Source: Pseudomonas brassicacearum
GTDB taxonomy: Bacteria; Pseudomonadota; Gammaproteobacteria; Pseudomonadales; Pseudomonadaceae
Length of the DNA: 64,000 bases
Direction: 5' to 3'
Assembly (NCBI RefSeq): GCF_003732265.1
Contig: NZ_MOBK01000010.1
Span: forward strand, 219,792 to 283,791
Shown here: positions 33,557 to 42,967 of the stretch, piece after piece
Layout of the letters: each line of letters starts with the position of its first letter
Numbering within the stretch: the stretch's first letter is position 1
Notes under the pieces: model-generated
The model's input: the letters and a program-made list of their open reading frames with translations, nothing else
What the model was told of the DNA's origin: nothing
Databases searched by the model: none
Translations under genes and position numbers: made by a program

Positions 33557-35007
33557 TGCGTTTGTCCGAACTGAAAAACGCCGGCCGCAGCCCGAGCCTG
33601 CCCATGAGCATTGCGCTGGCCGATGCCGCAGGTCCCGCCGATTTGCAATTGTTGAGCCTGCTGCGGGTCTTGCCGGGGCAGCGTTATGTGGGTGCCGGTG
33701 TCTGGCGTGGCCGTCCGGTGCTGGCCAAGTTATTGGTCGGCAGCAAGGCGGCGCGGCATTTTCAGCGTGAACTGGACGGCGTGCGTTTGCTTGCCGATCA
33801 AGGCCTGACCACACCGCAATTACTGGCGGACGGGCTAAAGGAGGGCGAGGGCGGCTGGCTGCTGTTCGATTTCCTCGAGGGCGCCGAGAGCCTGGGGGAG
33901 ACCTGGAAAAAAGTCGAACACTTGCCCGTGTTGGCGGACATGCAAGGGGCGGTGATTGCCGAGGCATTGGGCGCTATCGGCCAAATGCATCGCAAGGGAC
34001 TCTGGCAGGAAGACCTGCATCTGGACAACCTGCTGCGCCAGCGCGGCCGCTTGTATCTGATCGATGGTGGCGGTGTCTGTGCTGAGACGCCGGGCCAACC
34101 GCTGTCGCGTAACAAAGTCCTGGAAAACCTCGGCGTATTTTTTGCGCAGTTGCCCAAGACACTCGAGCCGTTCATCGAAGAACTGCTGGTGTATTACCTG
34201 TTGAGCAACGGCGAGCACGCCTTGCCCATGGAAGCGTTGCAGAAGCAGATCGACAAGGTTCGCACTTGGCGCTTGAAGGACTTTCTGATCAAGGTCGGCC
34301 GTGAATGCACGCTGTTCAGCGTCCAGCGCGGGGCGTTCGGACTGCGGGCGATTCGTCGTGAGGAAGAGGCGGCGATGCTGCCGGTGCTGGGGCAGGCCGA
34401 TGCCTTGCTCGATCAAGGCCATTTGTACAAGACCGGTGGCGCGGCCAGTGTAGGAAAAGTCGAGATTGATGGTCGGACGCTTGTAATCAAGCGCTACAAC
34501 ATCAAGGGCTTTGCCCATTGGCTCAAACGCTTCTGGCGCCCGAGCCGTGCCTGGCACTCCTGGCGCGAAGGCAATCGCCTGGCGTTCCTCGGTATCGCCA
34601 CACCGAAGCCGCTGGCGTTACTGGAGACGCGTTTCTTCTGGCTGCGCAGTCGGGCCTATCTGGTGACCGAGTATTTGCCGGGGCCGGACATCATCGAGCG
34701 GTTTGCCCCCTACGTTGAAAACGGCAATGCGCCTGAGGCGGAGTTGCTGGCGCTGGATCATCTGTTCGCCGAGCTGATCGGCGCGCGCATCAGCCATGGC
34801 GACTTCAAGGGCCACAACCTGTTCTGGCAGGAAGATCGCTGGGCGCTGATTGACCTGGATTCTATGTGTCAGCATGGCTCGGTGGGCAGCTTTGCCCCGG
34901 CGTATGCGCGGGACCGGGCGCGGTTCATGCGCAACTGGCCTGAGAGCAGTGCGCTGTATCAGGTCATTGATCAGCGTCTTCCCAAAGATATCTCCAGCGC
35001 TGCCTGA
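33556..35007 (+). CDS. tandem kinase-like protein of the LPS core operon (PA5006 type)
   Basis: 483 aa containing two kinase-like halves. The first (about 1-230) has GRPVLAKLLVG, then QEDLHLDNLL (151-160) and LYLIDGGG. The second (about 280-483) has TLVIKRYNIKG, then ISHGDFKGHNLF near residue 411 and ALIDLDSM. Both catalytic Asp and Asn residues appear intact in both halves. Target sugar unknown; position suggests core phosphorylation. The ATG at 33556 overlaps the preceding TGA by one base. Last gene of the waaF operon; a single REP follows, with no clear terminator. Confidence 0.83.
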   Translation: MRLSELKNAGRSPSLPMSIALADAAGPADLQLLSLLRVLPGQRYVGAGVWRGRPVLAKLLVGSKAARHFQRELDGVRLLADQGLTTPQLLADGLKEGEGGWLLFDFLEGAESLGETWKKVEHLPVLADMQGAVIAEALGAIGQMHRKGLWQEDLHLDNLLRQRGRLYLIDGGGVCAETPGQPLSRNKVLENLGVFFAQLPKTLEPFIEELLVYYLLSNGEHALPMEALQKQIDKVRTWRLKDFLIKVGRECTLFSVQRGAFGLRAIRREEEAAMLPVLGQADALLDQGHLYKTGGAASVGKVEIDGRTLVIKRYNIKGFAHWLKRFWRPSRAWHSWREGNRLAFLGIATPKPLALLETRFFWLRSRAYLVTEYLPGPDIIERFAPYVENGNAPEAELLALDHLFAELIGARISHGDFKGHNLFWQEDRWALIDLDSMCQHGSVGSFAPAYARDRARFMRNWPESSALYQVIDQRLPKDISSAA

Positions 35008-35009
35008 AG

Positions 35010-35038
35010 CGCCATCGCGAGCAGGCTCGCTCCCACAG
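35010..35038. repeat. single REP element
   Basis: GCCATCGCGAGCAGGCTCGC followed by TCCCACAG, one arm without a facing partner, just after the end of the kinase operon. The rest of the gap to 35198 shows nothing further. Confidence 0.75.
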
Positions 35039-35198
35039 GGGGGGCGTGCGCGACGCAGATCCAGTGTAGGAGTGAGCCAGCCCTCCGAGATCTAGAGGAC
35101 AAATTCTTATGAATTGTCCTACATGATCTACAGACCCCATGAACTGTGCCCTGAATAGCCACGATGCTAGTTTGCCTGACGTTCACGGAGGGCAAATC

Positions 35199-35534
35199 TT
35201 GACCATAAAAATGGCTGTTATGTTGGGTGCTTTTTCGCTCGCGCTGACGGGCTGCGGGACCGCTATGACGGTGCTGCAAGACGATGAAGACGCAGCCCGC
35301 AGTCTCAGGAAACAAAAAACCTACTGTCAGTCCATTCCCCGCATTTACAGCGGTCTGGCCTATGACTTTTGCGTATTGAATGCCCCGCCGGATCCTACCG
35401 GCTTCCTTGTGCCGTTCGTGCTGCTGGACCTGGGCCTGTCGGGTGTCTTCGATACCGTGTCCTTGCCGCTTACGATCTACCGCCAGGCTACAGACGGCAA
35501 TCTCAGCATTTACTGGCGCCCAGGCCGTGGTTAA
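35199..35534 (+). CDS. small YceK/YidQ-type (DUF1375) lipoprotein
   Basis: 111 aa if translation begins at TTG 35199, which lies 7 nt after GGAGGG; an internal ATG at 35211 lacks such spacing. Lipoprotein signal MAVMLGAFSLALTGC with lipobox LTGC. The mature part (PRIYSGLAYDFCVL and FVLLDLGLSGVFDTVSLPLT) matches the YceK/YidQ pattern of small envelope lipoproteins of unknown function. Lies between the two LPS operons and may be transcribed alone. Confidence 0.75.
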   Translation: MTIKMAVMLGAFSLALTGCGTAMTVLQDDEDAARSLRKQKTYCQSIPRIYSGLAYDFCVLNAPPDPTGFLVPFVLLDLGLSGVFDTVSLPLTIYRQATDGNLSIYWRPGRG

Positions 35535-35576
35535 GCGGGGCGCCATGCTTTCCTCCCTGGTAGGACAATAAGCGCT

Positions 35577-35606
35577 GGGTCATTCCCGCCATGTTTACGC
35601 TATAAT
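35577..35606 (+). promoter_or_regulatory. candidate sigma70 promoter for the wapO operon
   Basis: A perfect -10 TATAAT at 35601-35606 with a weak -35-like GGGTCA at 35577-35582 (18-bp spacing), about 95 bp upstream of the wapO GTG. The leader between (35607-35698) is GC-rich without obvious terminator. Confidence 0.45.
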
Positions 35607-35698
35607 CCCGCCCTTTAGCTGTCTCTCGCCGCTTGCGAGGGCATATTAATTTTTGAGGCGCTTGTCGCCTGCACGCAGACTAAAGAGGCTAGACCCCT

Positions 35699-37456
35699 GT
35701 GGCATTGACGATTCTTGGCCTGTCCGGCGCCCTTAGCCATGATCCTTCCGCAGCCTTGTACATCGACGGCAAGCTGGTCGCGGCGGCTGAAGAAGAGCGC
35801 TTTGTGCGCGATAAACATGCAAAGAACCGCATGCCCTACGAGTCGGCGAAGTTCTGCCTGGAACAGGCGGGCATCAAGCCATCCGACGTTGATGTGGTGG
35901 CGATTCCATTCGCACCGATCAGCATATTCGGCAAGGCTCGCTGGCAGTACGCCAAGCGTTACTGGTACGCCCCGGACCGCGCGCTTGACGCGATCCTGAT
36001 GGGCAACCGTCGCTACAAGCGCTATCGCAACAAGATTGTCTGGTGCCTCGAGCAACTGGGCTTCGATCCGAAGAAAATCAAGATCGAGCCGGTCGAGCAC
36101 CACCTGGCCCACGCCTCCAGTGCTTACCACTGCTCCGGTTTCAAAGAGAAAACCGCGATCCTGGGGATCGACGGCAAGGGTGAGTACGCCACGACCTTCT
36201 TCGGTTACGGCGAGAACGGCAAGATCCACAAGATCAAGGAATTCTTCGATCCGGACTCCCTCGGCGGCCTGTATGGCGCGATCACCGAGTTCCTCGGTTT
36301 CGATATGCTCGACGGCGAATTCAAGGTCATGGGCATGGCGCCGTACGGCGACGCCAGCAAATACGATTTCTCGCGCCTGGCTTCGTTCGAAAACGGCGAA
36401 CTGGTGATCAACACCGATTACGCCAACGTCATCGGCCTGCGTCGCTACAAAGAGAAGGGCAAGGGCTATTACTTCTCGCCGAAGCTGATCGAGTGGTTGG
36501 GACCAAAGCGCGAAGGCGACATCGCCGACGAGCCTTACATCCACTACGCCGCGAGCATTCAAGCGCTGTTCGAAAAAATCGCGCTGCAGATGATCGACTA
36601 CTACCTGGGCGACGTGCTCAAGGAAACCGGCAAACTGGCTTACGCCGGTGGCTGTGCATTGAACGTCAAGCTCAACCAGAAAATCATCGCTCGCGATGAC
36701 GTCAAGGAGCTGTTTGTCCAGCCTGCCTCCGGTGATGCCGGTACTGCGGTCGGTGCGGCAGCTTATGTGTCTAACGCCCGTGGCGTGCCGGTCGAGAAGA
36801 TGGAACACGTCTACCTCGGCCCGTCGTACACCAACGAAGACGTGCTCGCTGCCTGTGCCCGTCACCCGAGCAAACCGGCCTGGCGCAAGCTCGACAACAT
36901 GCCGGAAAACATCGCCAAGATCATGGTCGACGGCAACCCGGTGGCCTGGTTCCAGGGGCGTATGGAGTTCGGTCCGCGTGCCTTGGGCGGTCGTTCGATC
37001 ATCGGTTGCCCGAGCGCCGTTGGCGTGGCTGACCGGATCAACCACCAGATCAAGTTCCGCGAGCGCTGGAGGCCTTTCTGCCCGTCGATGCTCGACACTG
37101 TGGCCCCGCAGATGATCAAGATCGATCACCCGGCGCCGTTCATGACCTTCACCTTTGAAGTGGCTGAAGAGTGGAAGACCCGCGTGCCGGAAGTCGTCCA
37201 CGAAGACGGTACGTCCCGGGCCCAGGTGCTCAAGCGCGAGTACAACCCGCGCTACTACGACATGATGAAAGCGCTGGAAGTGCTGACCGGCAACGGCGTG
37301 TCGCTGAACACCTCGCTCAACCGTCGTGGCGAGCCGATGATCTGCTCGCCGACCGATGCCCTGAACATGTTCTTCGGCTCTGACCTACAGTATCTGATCA
37401 TGGAAGACATCCTGGTGGTTAAAGAGGGCGCTGACGCATATGACTCGCTCGGCTGA
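35699..37456 (+). CDS. wapO: LPS core carbamoyltransferase (NodU/CmcH family)
   Basis: Transfers a carbamoyl group from carbamoyl phosphate via carbamoyl-adenylate; P. aeruginosa WapO (PA5005) is linked to 7-O-carbamoylation of heptose II. 585 aa with the complete N-terminal Kae1-like domain (HHLAHASSAYHCSGF, GIDGKGEYATT, YAGGCALNVKLN) and the C-terminal carbamoyltransferase domain (GRMEFGPRALGGRSI, SLNRRGEPM). The GTG at 35699 gives MALTILGLSGALSHDPSAAL. Begins a second LPS operon; the stop overlaps wapH by 17 nt. Confidence 0.92.
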   Translation: MALTILGLSGALSHDPSAALYIDGKLVAAAEEERFVRDKHAKNRMPYESAKFCLEQAGIKPSDVDVVAIPFAPISIFGKARWQYAKRYWYAPDRALDAILMGNRRYKRYRNKIVWCLEQLGFDPKKIKIEPVEHHLAHASSAYHCSGFKEKTAILGIDGKGEYATTFFGYGENGKIHKIKEFFDPDSLGGLYGAITEFLGFDMLDGEFKVMGMAPYGDASKYDFSRLASFENGELVINTDYANVIGLRRYKEKGKGYYFSPKLIEWLGPKREGDIADEPYIHYAASIQALFEKIALQMIDYYLGDVLKETGKLAYAGGCALNVKLNQKIIARDDVKELFVQPASGDAGTAVGAAAYVSNARGVPVEKMEHVYLGPSYTNEDVLAACARHPSKPAWRKLDNMPENIAKIMVDGNPVAWFQGRMEFGPRALGGRSIIGCPSAVGVADRINHQIKFRERWRPFCPSMLDTVAPQMIKIDHPAPFMTFTFEVAEEWKTRVPEVVHEDGTSRAQVLKREYNPRYYDMMKALEVLTGNGVSLNTSLNRRGEPMICSPTDALNMFFGSDLQYLIMEDILVVKEGADAYDSLG

Positions 37457-38570
37457 ACGCCATGTGTTGCAGTTCTGTCACGGCTATGACGGCCCGTTTC
37501 TGGACTGCGCCCGGCAGTACGCCAGCCTGTTCGCGGGGACTGGCTATCGAGTGACGACGGTCTTTCTGACCGGGGCCGCCGACAGTGAAGTCGCTGCGGG
37601 CTGCGCTTCCGATGAAGTGCTGTTCATGGAATACAGCTCCAAGGCCATTCGTGGCCTGAAGCTGGGCGCCATCGGCGATCTGCGCAAGATCGCCGCATCG
37701 CGCAATTTCAGCTTCTGCATTGCCCACCGATTCAAGCCGATCTACATCGCACTGCTCGGCACTTCGCTGCCGGTCATCGGTGTGCATCACGGGTTTGACG
37801 ATTACAAGCGCGGCACTCGCAAACTCTTCGCCCATATTTTCCGCAAGCGCCTGAGCCTGCTCGGGGTCTCCGATGCGGTGCGTGACGACATGCGTCGTTG
37901 CCTGCCGAAATGGCCGGCCGGGCGGATTCAGACGCTCTATAACCGGATCGATGTGCCAGCGCTGCAGACCAGCCAGGTGTCGGTGCGCGAGGCTCGGGAA
38001 ACCCTCGGCCTGTCAGCGGATGCCTGGATTGTCGGCAACGTCGGGCGACTGCACCCGGACAAGGATCAAACCACGTTGCTGCACGGTTTTGCCTTGGCAT
38101 TGCCGCAGTTGCCGGCCAACAGCCAACTGGTGATTCTCGGTAGCGGTCGACTGGAACAGGACCTCAAGGAACTGGCCCGTGAACTGGGTATCGGCGATCG
38201 GGTGCTGTTCCTCGGTCAGGTGCCGGATGCTCGTCGCTACTTCCGTGCCTTCGATGTGTTTGCCCTGAGCTCCGATCACGAGCCGTTCGGCATGGTGCTG
38301 CTCGAAGCCATGGCCGCTGGCGTGCCGTTGCTCGCGACCGCATGCGGTGGCGCGCGGGAAGTCGTTGAAGGGGTCGGCATCCTGTTTCCGTTGGGCGATG
38401 CCGAACGTCTGGCCCAAGGGCTGCACCATCTGGCCGCGATGGACGCACAGCAACGTCACCAGTGTGCCGAGTTGATGCTCGACCGCTTGCGTGAGCGTTT
38501 CTCCGACCGCGCCGTGCGCGAGGCTTTCTGGCATTTGCCACACGTCACAGAACTGGCACCGAGGGGCTGA
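37440..38570 (+). CDS. wapH: LPS core glycosyltransferase (GT4), WapH-like
   Basis: 376 aa GT4 glycosyltransferase. VGNVGRLHPDKDQ is the donor-binding loop, and HEPFGMVLLEAMAAGVPLLA carries the GT4 E-x7-E motif. A conserved SHRF/HHGF-type acceptor region is visible (IAHRFKPIYIALLG, VIGVHHGFDDYKRGTRKL). By position it matches P. aeruginosa PA5004 (WapH), an outer-core glucosyltransferase. Start overlaps the end of the carbamoyltransferase gene; stop overlaps mig-14 (TGATG). Confidence 0.85.
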   Translation: MTRSAERHVLQFCHGYDGPFLDCARQYASLFAGTGYRVTTVFLTGAADSEVAAGCASDEVLFMEYSSKAIRGLKLGAIGDLRKIAASRNFSFCIAHRFKPIYIALLGTSLPVIGVHHGFDDYKRGTRKLFAHIFRKRLSLLGVSDAVRDDMRRCLPKWPAGRIQTLYNRIDVPALQTSQVSVREARETLGLSADAWIVGNVGRLHPDKDQTTLLHGFALALPQLPANSQLVILGSGRLEQDLKELARELGIGDRVLFLGQVPDARRYFRAFDVFALSSDHEPFGMVLLEAMAAGVPLLATACGGAREVVEGVGILFPLGDAERLAQGLHHLAAMDAQQRHQCAELMLDRLRERFSDRAVREAFWHLPHVTELAPRG

Positions 38571-39466
38571 TGCTCAATCGATTTCAAGGCTGGCGCGAAC
38601 GTGGCTGGACGGTGGTCGACGCCTCGACTTATGCACAGGCCTGGCAACGTTTTGGCGGTAGCGTCGCGACGCATCCCATGGTGGTTGAGCGTCTGGCGCA
38701 GTTGGCCGACATCCCGGTGCGCTACCTGGCCTGGGAGCACAACGGTGAAGTGAAAGCCGCCATCCCGACCTGGGGGCGCGACCTGGCGCTGTCCAAGGAC
38801 GTGCTCAAGCGCCGTGGCAAAAAAGGCTTGTTCGACCTCGGCAATGCCGAGGTGATCCTGCCGGCGGCTGCCGATGCAAAAGCACCTCTGCGCCATCGCG
38901 GGCGTTACCTGTCGGCCCTGAACGAAGGCCGTTTCAGCGATCTCAAGCTACAGGCCGAACAACTGGCCATGGCGCGCACGCCCGAAGAACTGTCGAAAAA
39001 ATTCCGCTACAACCAGCGCCGTGAATTGCGCCTGCTGGAAGAAGCCGGTGGCGTTGTGCGTCCGGTCGCCGAGTTTTCCAGTGCCGAACTGGCCGCGATT
39101 TATTGCGACTTGTTCCAGCGTCGCTGGGGCTTCCCGGCTACGGGGGCAGAACGCATGGGCGAGGTGATCGAGCTACTGCGCGACTTGCTGATCGGCTCGG
39201 TGATTTTCCTCAACGATGCACCGATTGCAATTCAACTGGTGTACCGCGTCGAAGCGCCGGAATGGATCAGCGTCGAGTACATCAACGGTGGCGTCGATCC
39301 TGAAACCCGCGAGTTCAGCCCCGGCAGCGTGCTGAGTTTCCTCAACACGCAAAGTGCCTGGGAGCACGCTCGCGCCCTCGACAAGCCATTGCGGTTTTCC
39401 TTTGGCCGCGCCGACCGGGAATACAAAGACCGCTGGTGCAATCCTGTGCCGGTTTTTACCGTGTGA
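38570..39466 (+). CDS. Mig-14 family protein (antimicrobial-peptide resistance)
   Basis: 298 aa Mig-14-like protein with a GNAT/FemAB-like acetyltransferase fold. Characteristic segments are FRYNQRRELRLLEEAGG, DLFQRRWGFPATGAERM and FSFGRADREYKDRWC near the end. Mig-14 in Salmonella and P. aeruginosa (PA5003) supports resistance to cationic peptides such as polymyxin, acting at the inner membrane by an unknown reaction. Its place inside the core operon suggests it modifies LPS or its precursors. ATG at 38570 overlaps the wapH stop. Confidence 0.87.
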   Translation: MLNRFQGWRERGWTVVDASTYAQAWQRFGGSVATHPMVVERLAQLADIPVRYLAWEHNGEVKAAIPTWGRDLALSKDVLKRRGKKGLFDLGNAEVILPAAADAKAPLRHRGRYLSALNEGRFSDLKLQAEQLAMARTPEELSKKFRYNQRRELRLLEEAGGVVRPVAEFSSAELAAIYCDLFQRRWGFPATGAERMGEVIELLRDLLIGSVIFLNDAPIAIQLVYRVEAPEWISVEYINGGVDPETREFSPGSVLSFLNTQSAWEHARALDKPLRFSFGRADREYKDRWCNPVPVFTV

Positions 39467-39474
39467 GTGAACCC

Positions 39475-40917
39475 ATGAGCCGCAAACAGCAACTGCTCAA
39501 GCGCCATCGGCGCAACAAACGCATCAGCCTGTTGATCGCGCTGGTGGTGTTGATTGCCCTCGGCGTGCTGGTGGCCTGGTGGTTGCCGTTGGTGCTTGCC
39601 GTGCTGGGCTGGATTGCCCATGAGGCCTGGTTCGCCGACCACCTGTTTTATTCCCCCAAAGACGATTACCAATACAGCTTTCCGCCCTACACCCCGCAAC
39701 CCAAGGTGCACCTGGACGGCGAACGTTTGCGGCTGGATGAAGGCGTAATGCTGGTCGACGACGCCACACTGGTGTTGGCGCTGCGAGTAAAAAGCAACTG
39801 GCTGGGTCGCTTTATCGATCCGGTGGTGGAGTTGTCGGGTGGCGATAACCCGGACCGCCAAACCTTTGAGCGTGGCGTCGACGGCCTGCGCTACCTGAAC
39901 CTCAGTGGTCAGGCGCAAGTGCTGTCGCGCGGTGAGTTGCGCCTGCGTGGACGCTTCTGCCGCGTGCTCGGCGAGCCGGTGTTGTGGGCGCTGGAGCAAC
40001 CTGACTTCCGTCGTCAACGGGTGATGGTGATTGCGCCTCACGCCGACGATGCCGAACTGGCCGCCTATGGTTTGTACAGCCAGGCCGATGAAGCCTGGAT
40101 CGTCACTCTGACGGCGGGTGAAATCGAAGCCGAACACTATCAACAGATCGGTCTGAGCAAGGTCGAGGCGGCGCGCCTCAAGGGTCGTTTGCGGGCCTGG
40201 GACAGCATTGCGGTGCCACGCTGGGCTGGCGTGCCGCAAGCGCATTGCGTGCAGCTGGGTTATTTCTGTCTGCAACTGGCGGCGATGCAGGCCACGCCGG
40301 CACAACCGGTGGCTTCGCGGGAAGCGGACCTGAGCGACACCCGGCTGTTCCGCCAGTTGAACCCGTTTGCCCTGCCGGGCGATGCCGACGGCGCACCGAC
40401 CTGGAACAACCTGTTGGCCGATCTGCGTGAATTATTACTGCGAGCACGGCCCGAAGTGATCGTGCTGCCGCACCCGACCCTCGATCCGCACCCCGATCAT
40501 ATCTGTGCCCAACAAGCAGTTATCGAAGCCTTGAAAGGCCTGGAATGGCAGCCGACCACATTGCTCGGCTACGCCAACCATCTGCACGACAACGACCGCT
40601 GGCCAATGGGCGACGACGGTCATGGTATCGCGTTGCCTCCAGCCTTCGACCCGGCCACGTCGATGCAGCCTTGCTGCCTGCCATTGTCGCTGGAGCTTCA
40701 GCGCGACAAAGCCATGGCGCTGGGCATGATGCATGACCTGCAACCGCCCATGCCGTTCAAGCGACGTCTGCGCCGGTTGATCCAGCGTCTGTTGGCCAGG
40801 CGCAAGCCGCCGGCCTACGGCGAGAACGAATTCTTTCGCAAGGCGGTTCGACGTCACGAGCTCTTGTGGATACTCAAGCACACACCAACAAACGCTTCTC
40901 AGCGGGGAGAGTTATGA
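39475..40917 (+). CDS. dnpA: LmbE/PIG-L type de-N-acetylase, DnpA-like
   Basis: 480 aa. An N-terminal basic stretch and hydrophobic helix (about 18-48) anchor it in the membrane. The deacetylase domain (about 175-370) has the metal motif APHADDAELAAYG and the later LPHPTLDPHPDH histidines, matching zinc-dependent GlcNAc de-N-acetylases. P. aeruginosa DnpA (PA5002) sits at the same position and affects fluoroquinolone persistence. The likely substrate is an N-acetylated core sugar. ATG at 39475 (the run-in from 39436 has no ribosome binding site); the stop overlaps ssg by 4 nt. Confidence 0.87.
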   Translation: MSRKQQLLKRHRRNKRISLLIALVVLIALGVLVAWWLPLVLAVLGWIAHEAWFADHLFYSPKDDYQYSFPPYTPQPKVHLDGERLRLDEGVMLVDDATLVLALRVKSNWLGRFIDPVVELSGGDNPDRQTFERGVDGLRYLNLSGQAQVLSRGELRLRGRFCRVLGEPVLWALEQPDFRRQRVMVIAPHADDAELAAYGLYSQADEAWIVTLTAGEIEAEHYQQIGLSKVEAARLKGRLRAWDSIAVPRWAGVPQAHCVQLGYFCLQLAAMQATPAQPVASREADLSDTRLFRQLNPFALPGDADGAPTWNNLLADLRELLLRARPEVIVLPHPTLDPHPDHICAQQAVIEALKGLEWQPTTLLGYANHLHDNDRWPMGDDGHGIALPPAFDPATSMQPCCLPLSLELQRDKAMALGMMHDLQPPMPFKRRLRRLIQRLLARRKPPAYGENEFFRKAVRRHELLWILKHTPTNASQRGEL

Positions 40918-42068
40918 GCCAGCGGCTAAAGGTTCTGCAATTGCAGCCTGACTACAACGTCAAAGCCCATGATTTTGCCGACCTCGCAGAGCAGATCGTC
41001 AAGGCGCTGCCCGGTGATCGCTACGAAGTGACGGCGGCGTTCCTGCGCGGCAAGCCCGGGCCGGGTGAGGCGGTAAGCCGGGCCGACCGTTCGGTGTATT
41101 TTGAGTTTTCCGACAAGTCCCTCAAAGGCATGCGCCTGCGGGCGATGTGGGCGCTGTACAAGTTTTGCCGCGCGGAAAAGTTTGACGTGGTGATCTGCAA
41201 CCGCTTCAAGCCCGTGAACATGATGCTGACGCTGAACCGCTGGTTGAAAGTGCCGCTGTGCATCGGTATTTCCCACGGTTTCGGCGAGTACGACCGGTTT
41301 TACCGGCGCCGCCAGACCCAGCGCCTGATCGATCGTCACTGGCGTTTTGTCGGTGTGTCGCCGGCGGTCAAACAGTACCTGCTGGACTGCGATTGCGGTT
41401 TCACCGACCAGAACACCTACGCGATCACCAACGCCATCGACATCGAGCAGGCCGAAGGCTTGCAGCACAGCCGCGAACGCGCCCGCGAAATGCTCGGCAT
41501 CGATCCATCGGTACGCCTGATTGGCGCGCTGGGGCGTCTGGTGCCGGTCAAGGGTCACACGTATCTGTTGCAGGCGTTTGCCGCGCTCAAGGACAAGTAC
41601 CCGAACAGCCAGTTGGCGATCATCGGTGCAGGCCGCGAAGAGTCGCGCCTCAATGCCGAGATCGAACGCCTGGGCCTGACCGGGCGTGCGCACCTGCTGG
41701 GCTTCAAGGAAATCGCCTTGCAGTACATCCGCGCCTTCGACATCTGGACCATGCCGTCCCTGGCGGAAGGCCTGGGGTTGGCGCTGCTCGAAGGCATGAG
41801 CGGTCATCTGCCGGTCATCGCCTCCAACGTACCGGCCATGCTGCCGCTGATTGAAGGGGCGGGCGGGCTGGCGATTACGCCCAAGGATGTGCCGAGCCTG
41901 GTCGCTGCGCTGGATACCTACCTCGGGCTGTCGGATGACGAACTCAAGGCCAAGGGCGAGCAGGCCTATCGTTATCTGCAGGAACAACACGACATCGAGG
42001 TGTTCCGTCAGGAGTACCTGAACCTGATCGACTCCGGCCTGGATCAGGCCCGCAAGGAACAACCATGA
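40914..42068 (+). CDS. ssg: GT4 glycosyltransferase, Ssg-like
   Basis: 384 aa GT4 glycosyltransferase. Segments: FLRGKPGPGE, CIGISHGFGEYDRFYRRRQT, the donor loop GALGRLVPVKGHTYLLQAF and the E-x7-E motif SLAEGLGLALLEGMSGHLPV. Corresponds by position to P. aeruginosa PA5001 (Ssg), needed for normal LPS core, O-antigen and phage sensitivity. ATG at 40914 with GGGGAGA 6 nt upstream, overlapping the dnpA stop as ATGA. It resembles WapH in overall plan and may be a paralogue. Confidence 0.82.
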   Translation: MSQRLKVLQLQPDYNVKAHDFADLAEQIVKALPGDRYEVTAAFLRGKPGPGEAVSRADRSVYFEFSDKSLKGMRLRAMWALYKFCRAEKFDVVICNRFKPVNMMLTLNRWLKVPLCIGISHGFGEYDRFYRRRQTQRLIDRHWRFVGVSPAVKQYLLDCDCGFTDQNTYAITNAIDIEQAEGLQHSRERAREMLGIDPSVRLIGALGRLVPVKGHTYLLQAFAALKDKYPNSQLAIIGAGREESRLNAEIERLGLTGRAHLLGFKEIALQYIRAFDIWTMPSLAEGLGLALLEGMSGHLPVIASNVPAMLPLIEGAGGLAITPKDVPSLVAALDTYLGLSDDELKAKGEQAYRYLQEQHDIEVFRQEYLNLIDSGLDQARKEQP

Positions 42069-42949
42069 GCGCCGCGCAACCTCTCGTCACGGTCATCATC
42101 GCGTCGTACAACCACGCTCCCTATATTGAGGAAAGCATTCTCAGCGTCCTCAACCAGACCTACAAAAACATTGAGCTGCTGGTGGTCGATGACGGCTCCA
42201 AAGACGACAGCGTTGAACGCATCAACGTGCTGCAGGCGCAGTATGGATTCGATTTTCGGGTTCAGCAGAATCAGGGCCTGACCAACACGCTCAACGGTGC
42301 CATCGCTCGCTCAAGCGGCAGTTTGATCGTGCCGTTCGGTTCCGACGACATCATGTTGCCGGAACGCATCGCCACTCAGGTCGAGTACATGGATGGCAAG
42401 CCCGAGGTCGGTATCTGCGCCGGCAACATCGAGCTGATCGACGCCGACGGCAATCTGTACCCGGAGAAGCGCCAGCGTCGGGATGTGCCGTTCCGTCGCC
42501 TGGACTTCGATGACATGTTTCTGGAGCGTAAACCCTATCCACCGGCCCCCACCCTGATGATCCGCCGGGAAGCGCTGGACAAGGTGGGCGGGTTCGATCC
42601 GGACATTCGCCTGGAAGATTTGGCGATCGAATTGAAGGTGACCCATGCCGGTTACTTTATCGATGGCCTGAATGTGCTGATGGCGCGCTATCGCAAGCAC
42701 GCCACCAACTCCTACAAGAACCATCGCTTCATGATCGACAACATCCTGCGTACCTACGCCTTGTTCAGCGATCATCCGCTGTACGACGAGGTTCGCTACA
42801 AATCCCTCAACTCGATGTTCCTCAAGACCGCCAACCGCGATCGCAAGCTGGCTCGTGAACTGCTGGCGCAGATCCCGTTCAAGGCCTGGAACAAGAAGAC
42901 CTGGCGCGGTCTGGGGCGTCTGTACTTCTCGCCGCTGGAAAAAGACTGA
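42065..42949 (+). CDS. wapR: GT2 glycosyltransferase, WapR-like rhamnosyltransferase
   Basis: 294 aa GT2 family enzyme: VTVIIASYNHAPYIEESILS at the N-terminus, the nucleotide-binding VVDDGSKDDS, the DxD-equivalent FGSDDIM and the acceptor-site region LEDLAIELK. P. aeruginosa PA5000 (WapR) at this position is the alpha-1,3-rhamnosyltransferase that makes the core form able to accept O-antigen. Start overlaps ssg by 4 nt. Last gene of the operon; followed by a strong hairpin and convergent with the acyltransferase gene. Confidence 0.78.
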   Translation: MSAAQPLVTVIIASYNHAPYIEESILSVLNQTYKNIELLVVDDGSKDDSVERINVLQAQYGFDFRVQQNQGLTNTLNGAIARSSGSLIVPFGSDDIMLPERIATQVEYMDGKPEVGICAGNIELIDADGNLYPEKRQRRDVPFRRLDFDDMFLERKPYPPAPTLMIRREALDKVGGFDPDIRLEDLAIELKVTHAGYFIDGLNVLMARYRKHATNSYKNHRFMIDNILRTYALFSDHPLYDEVRYKSLNSMFLKTANRDRKLARELLAQIPFKAWNKKTWRGLGRLYFSPLEKD

Positions 42950-42967
42950 CCCTGCCTTGAGGCGCAC

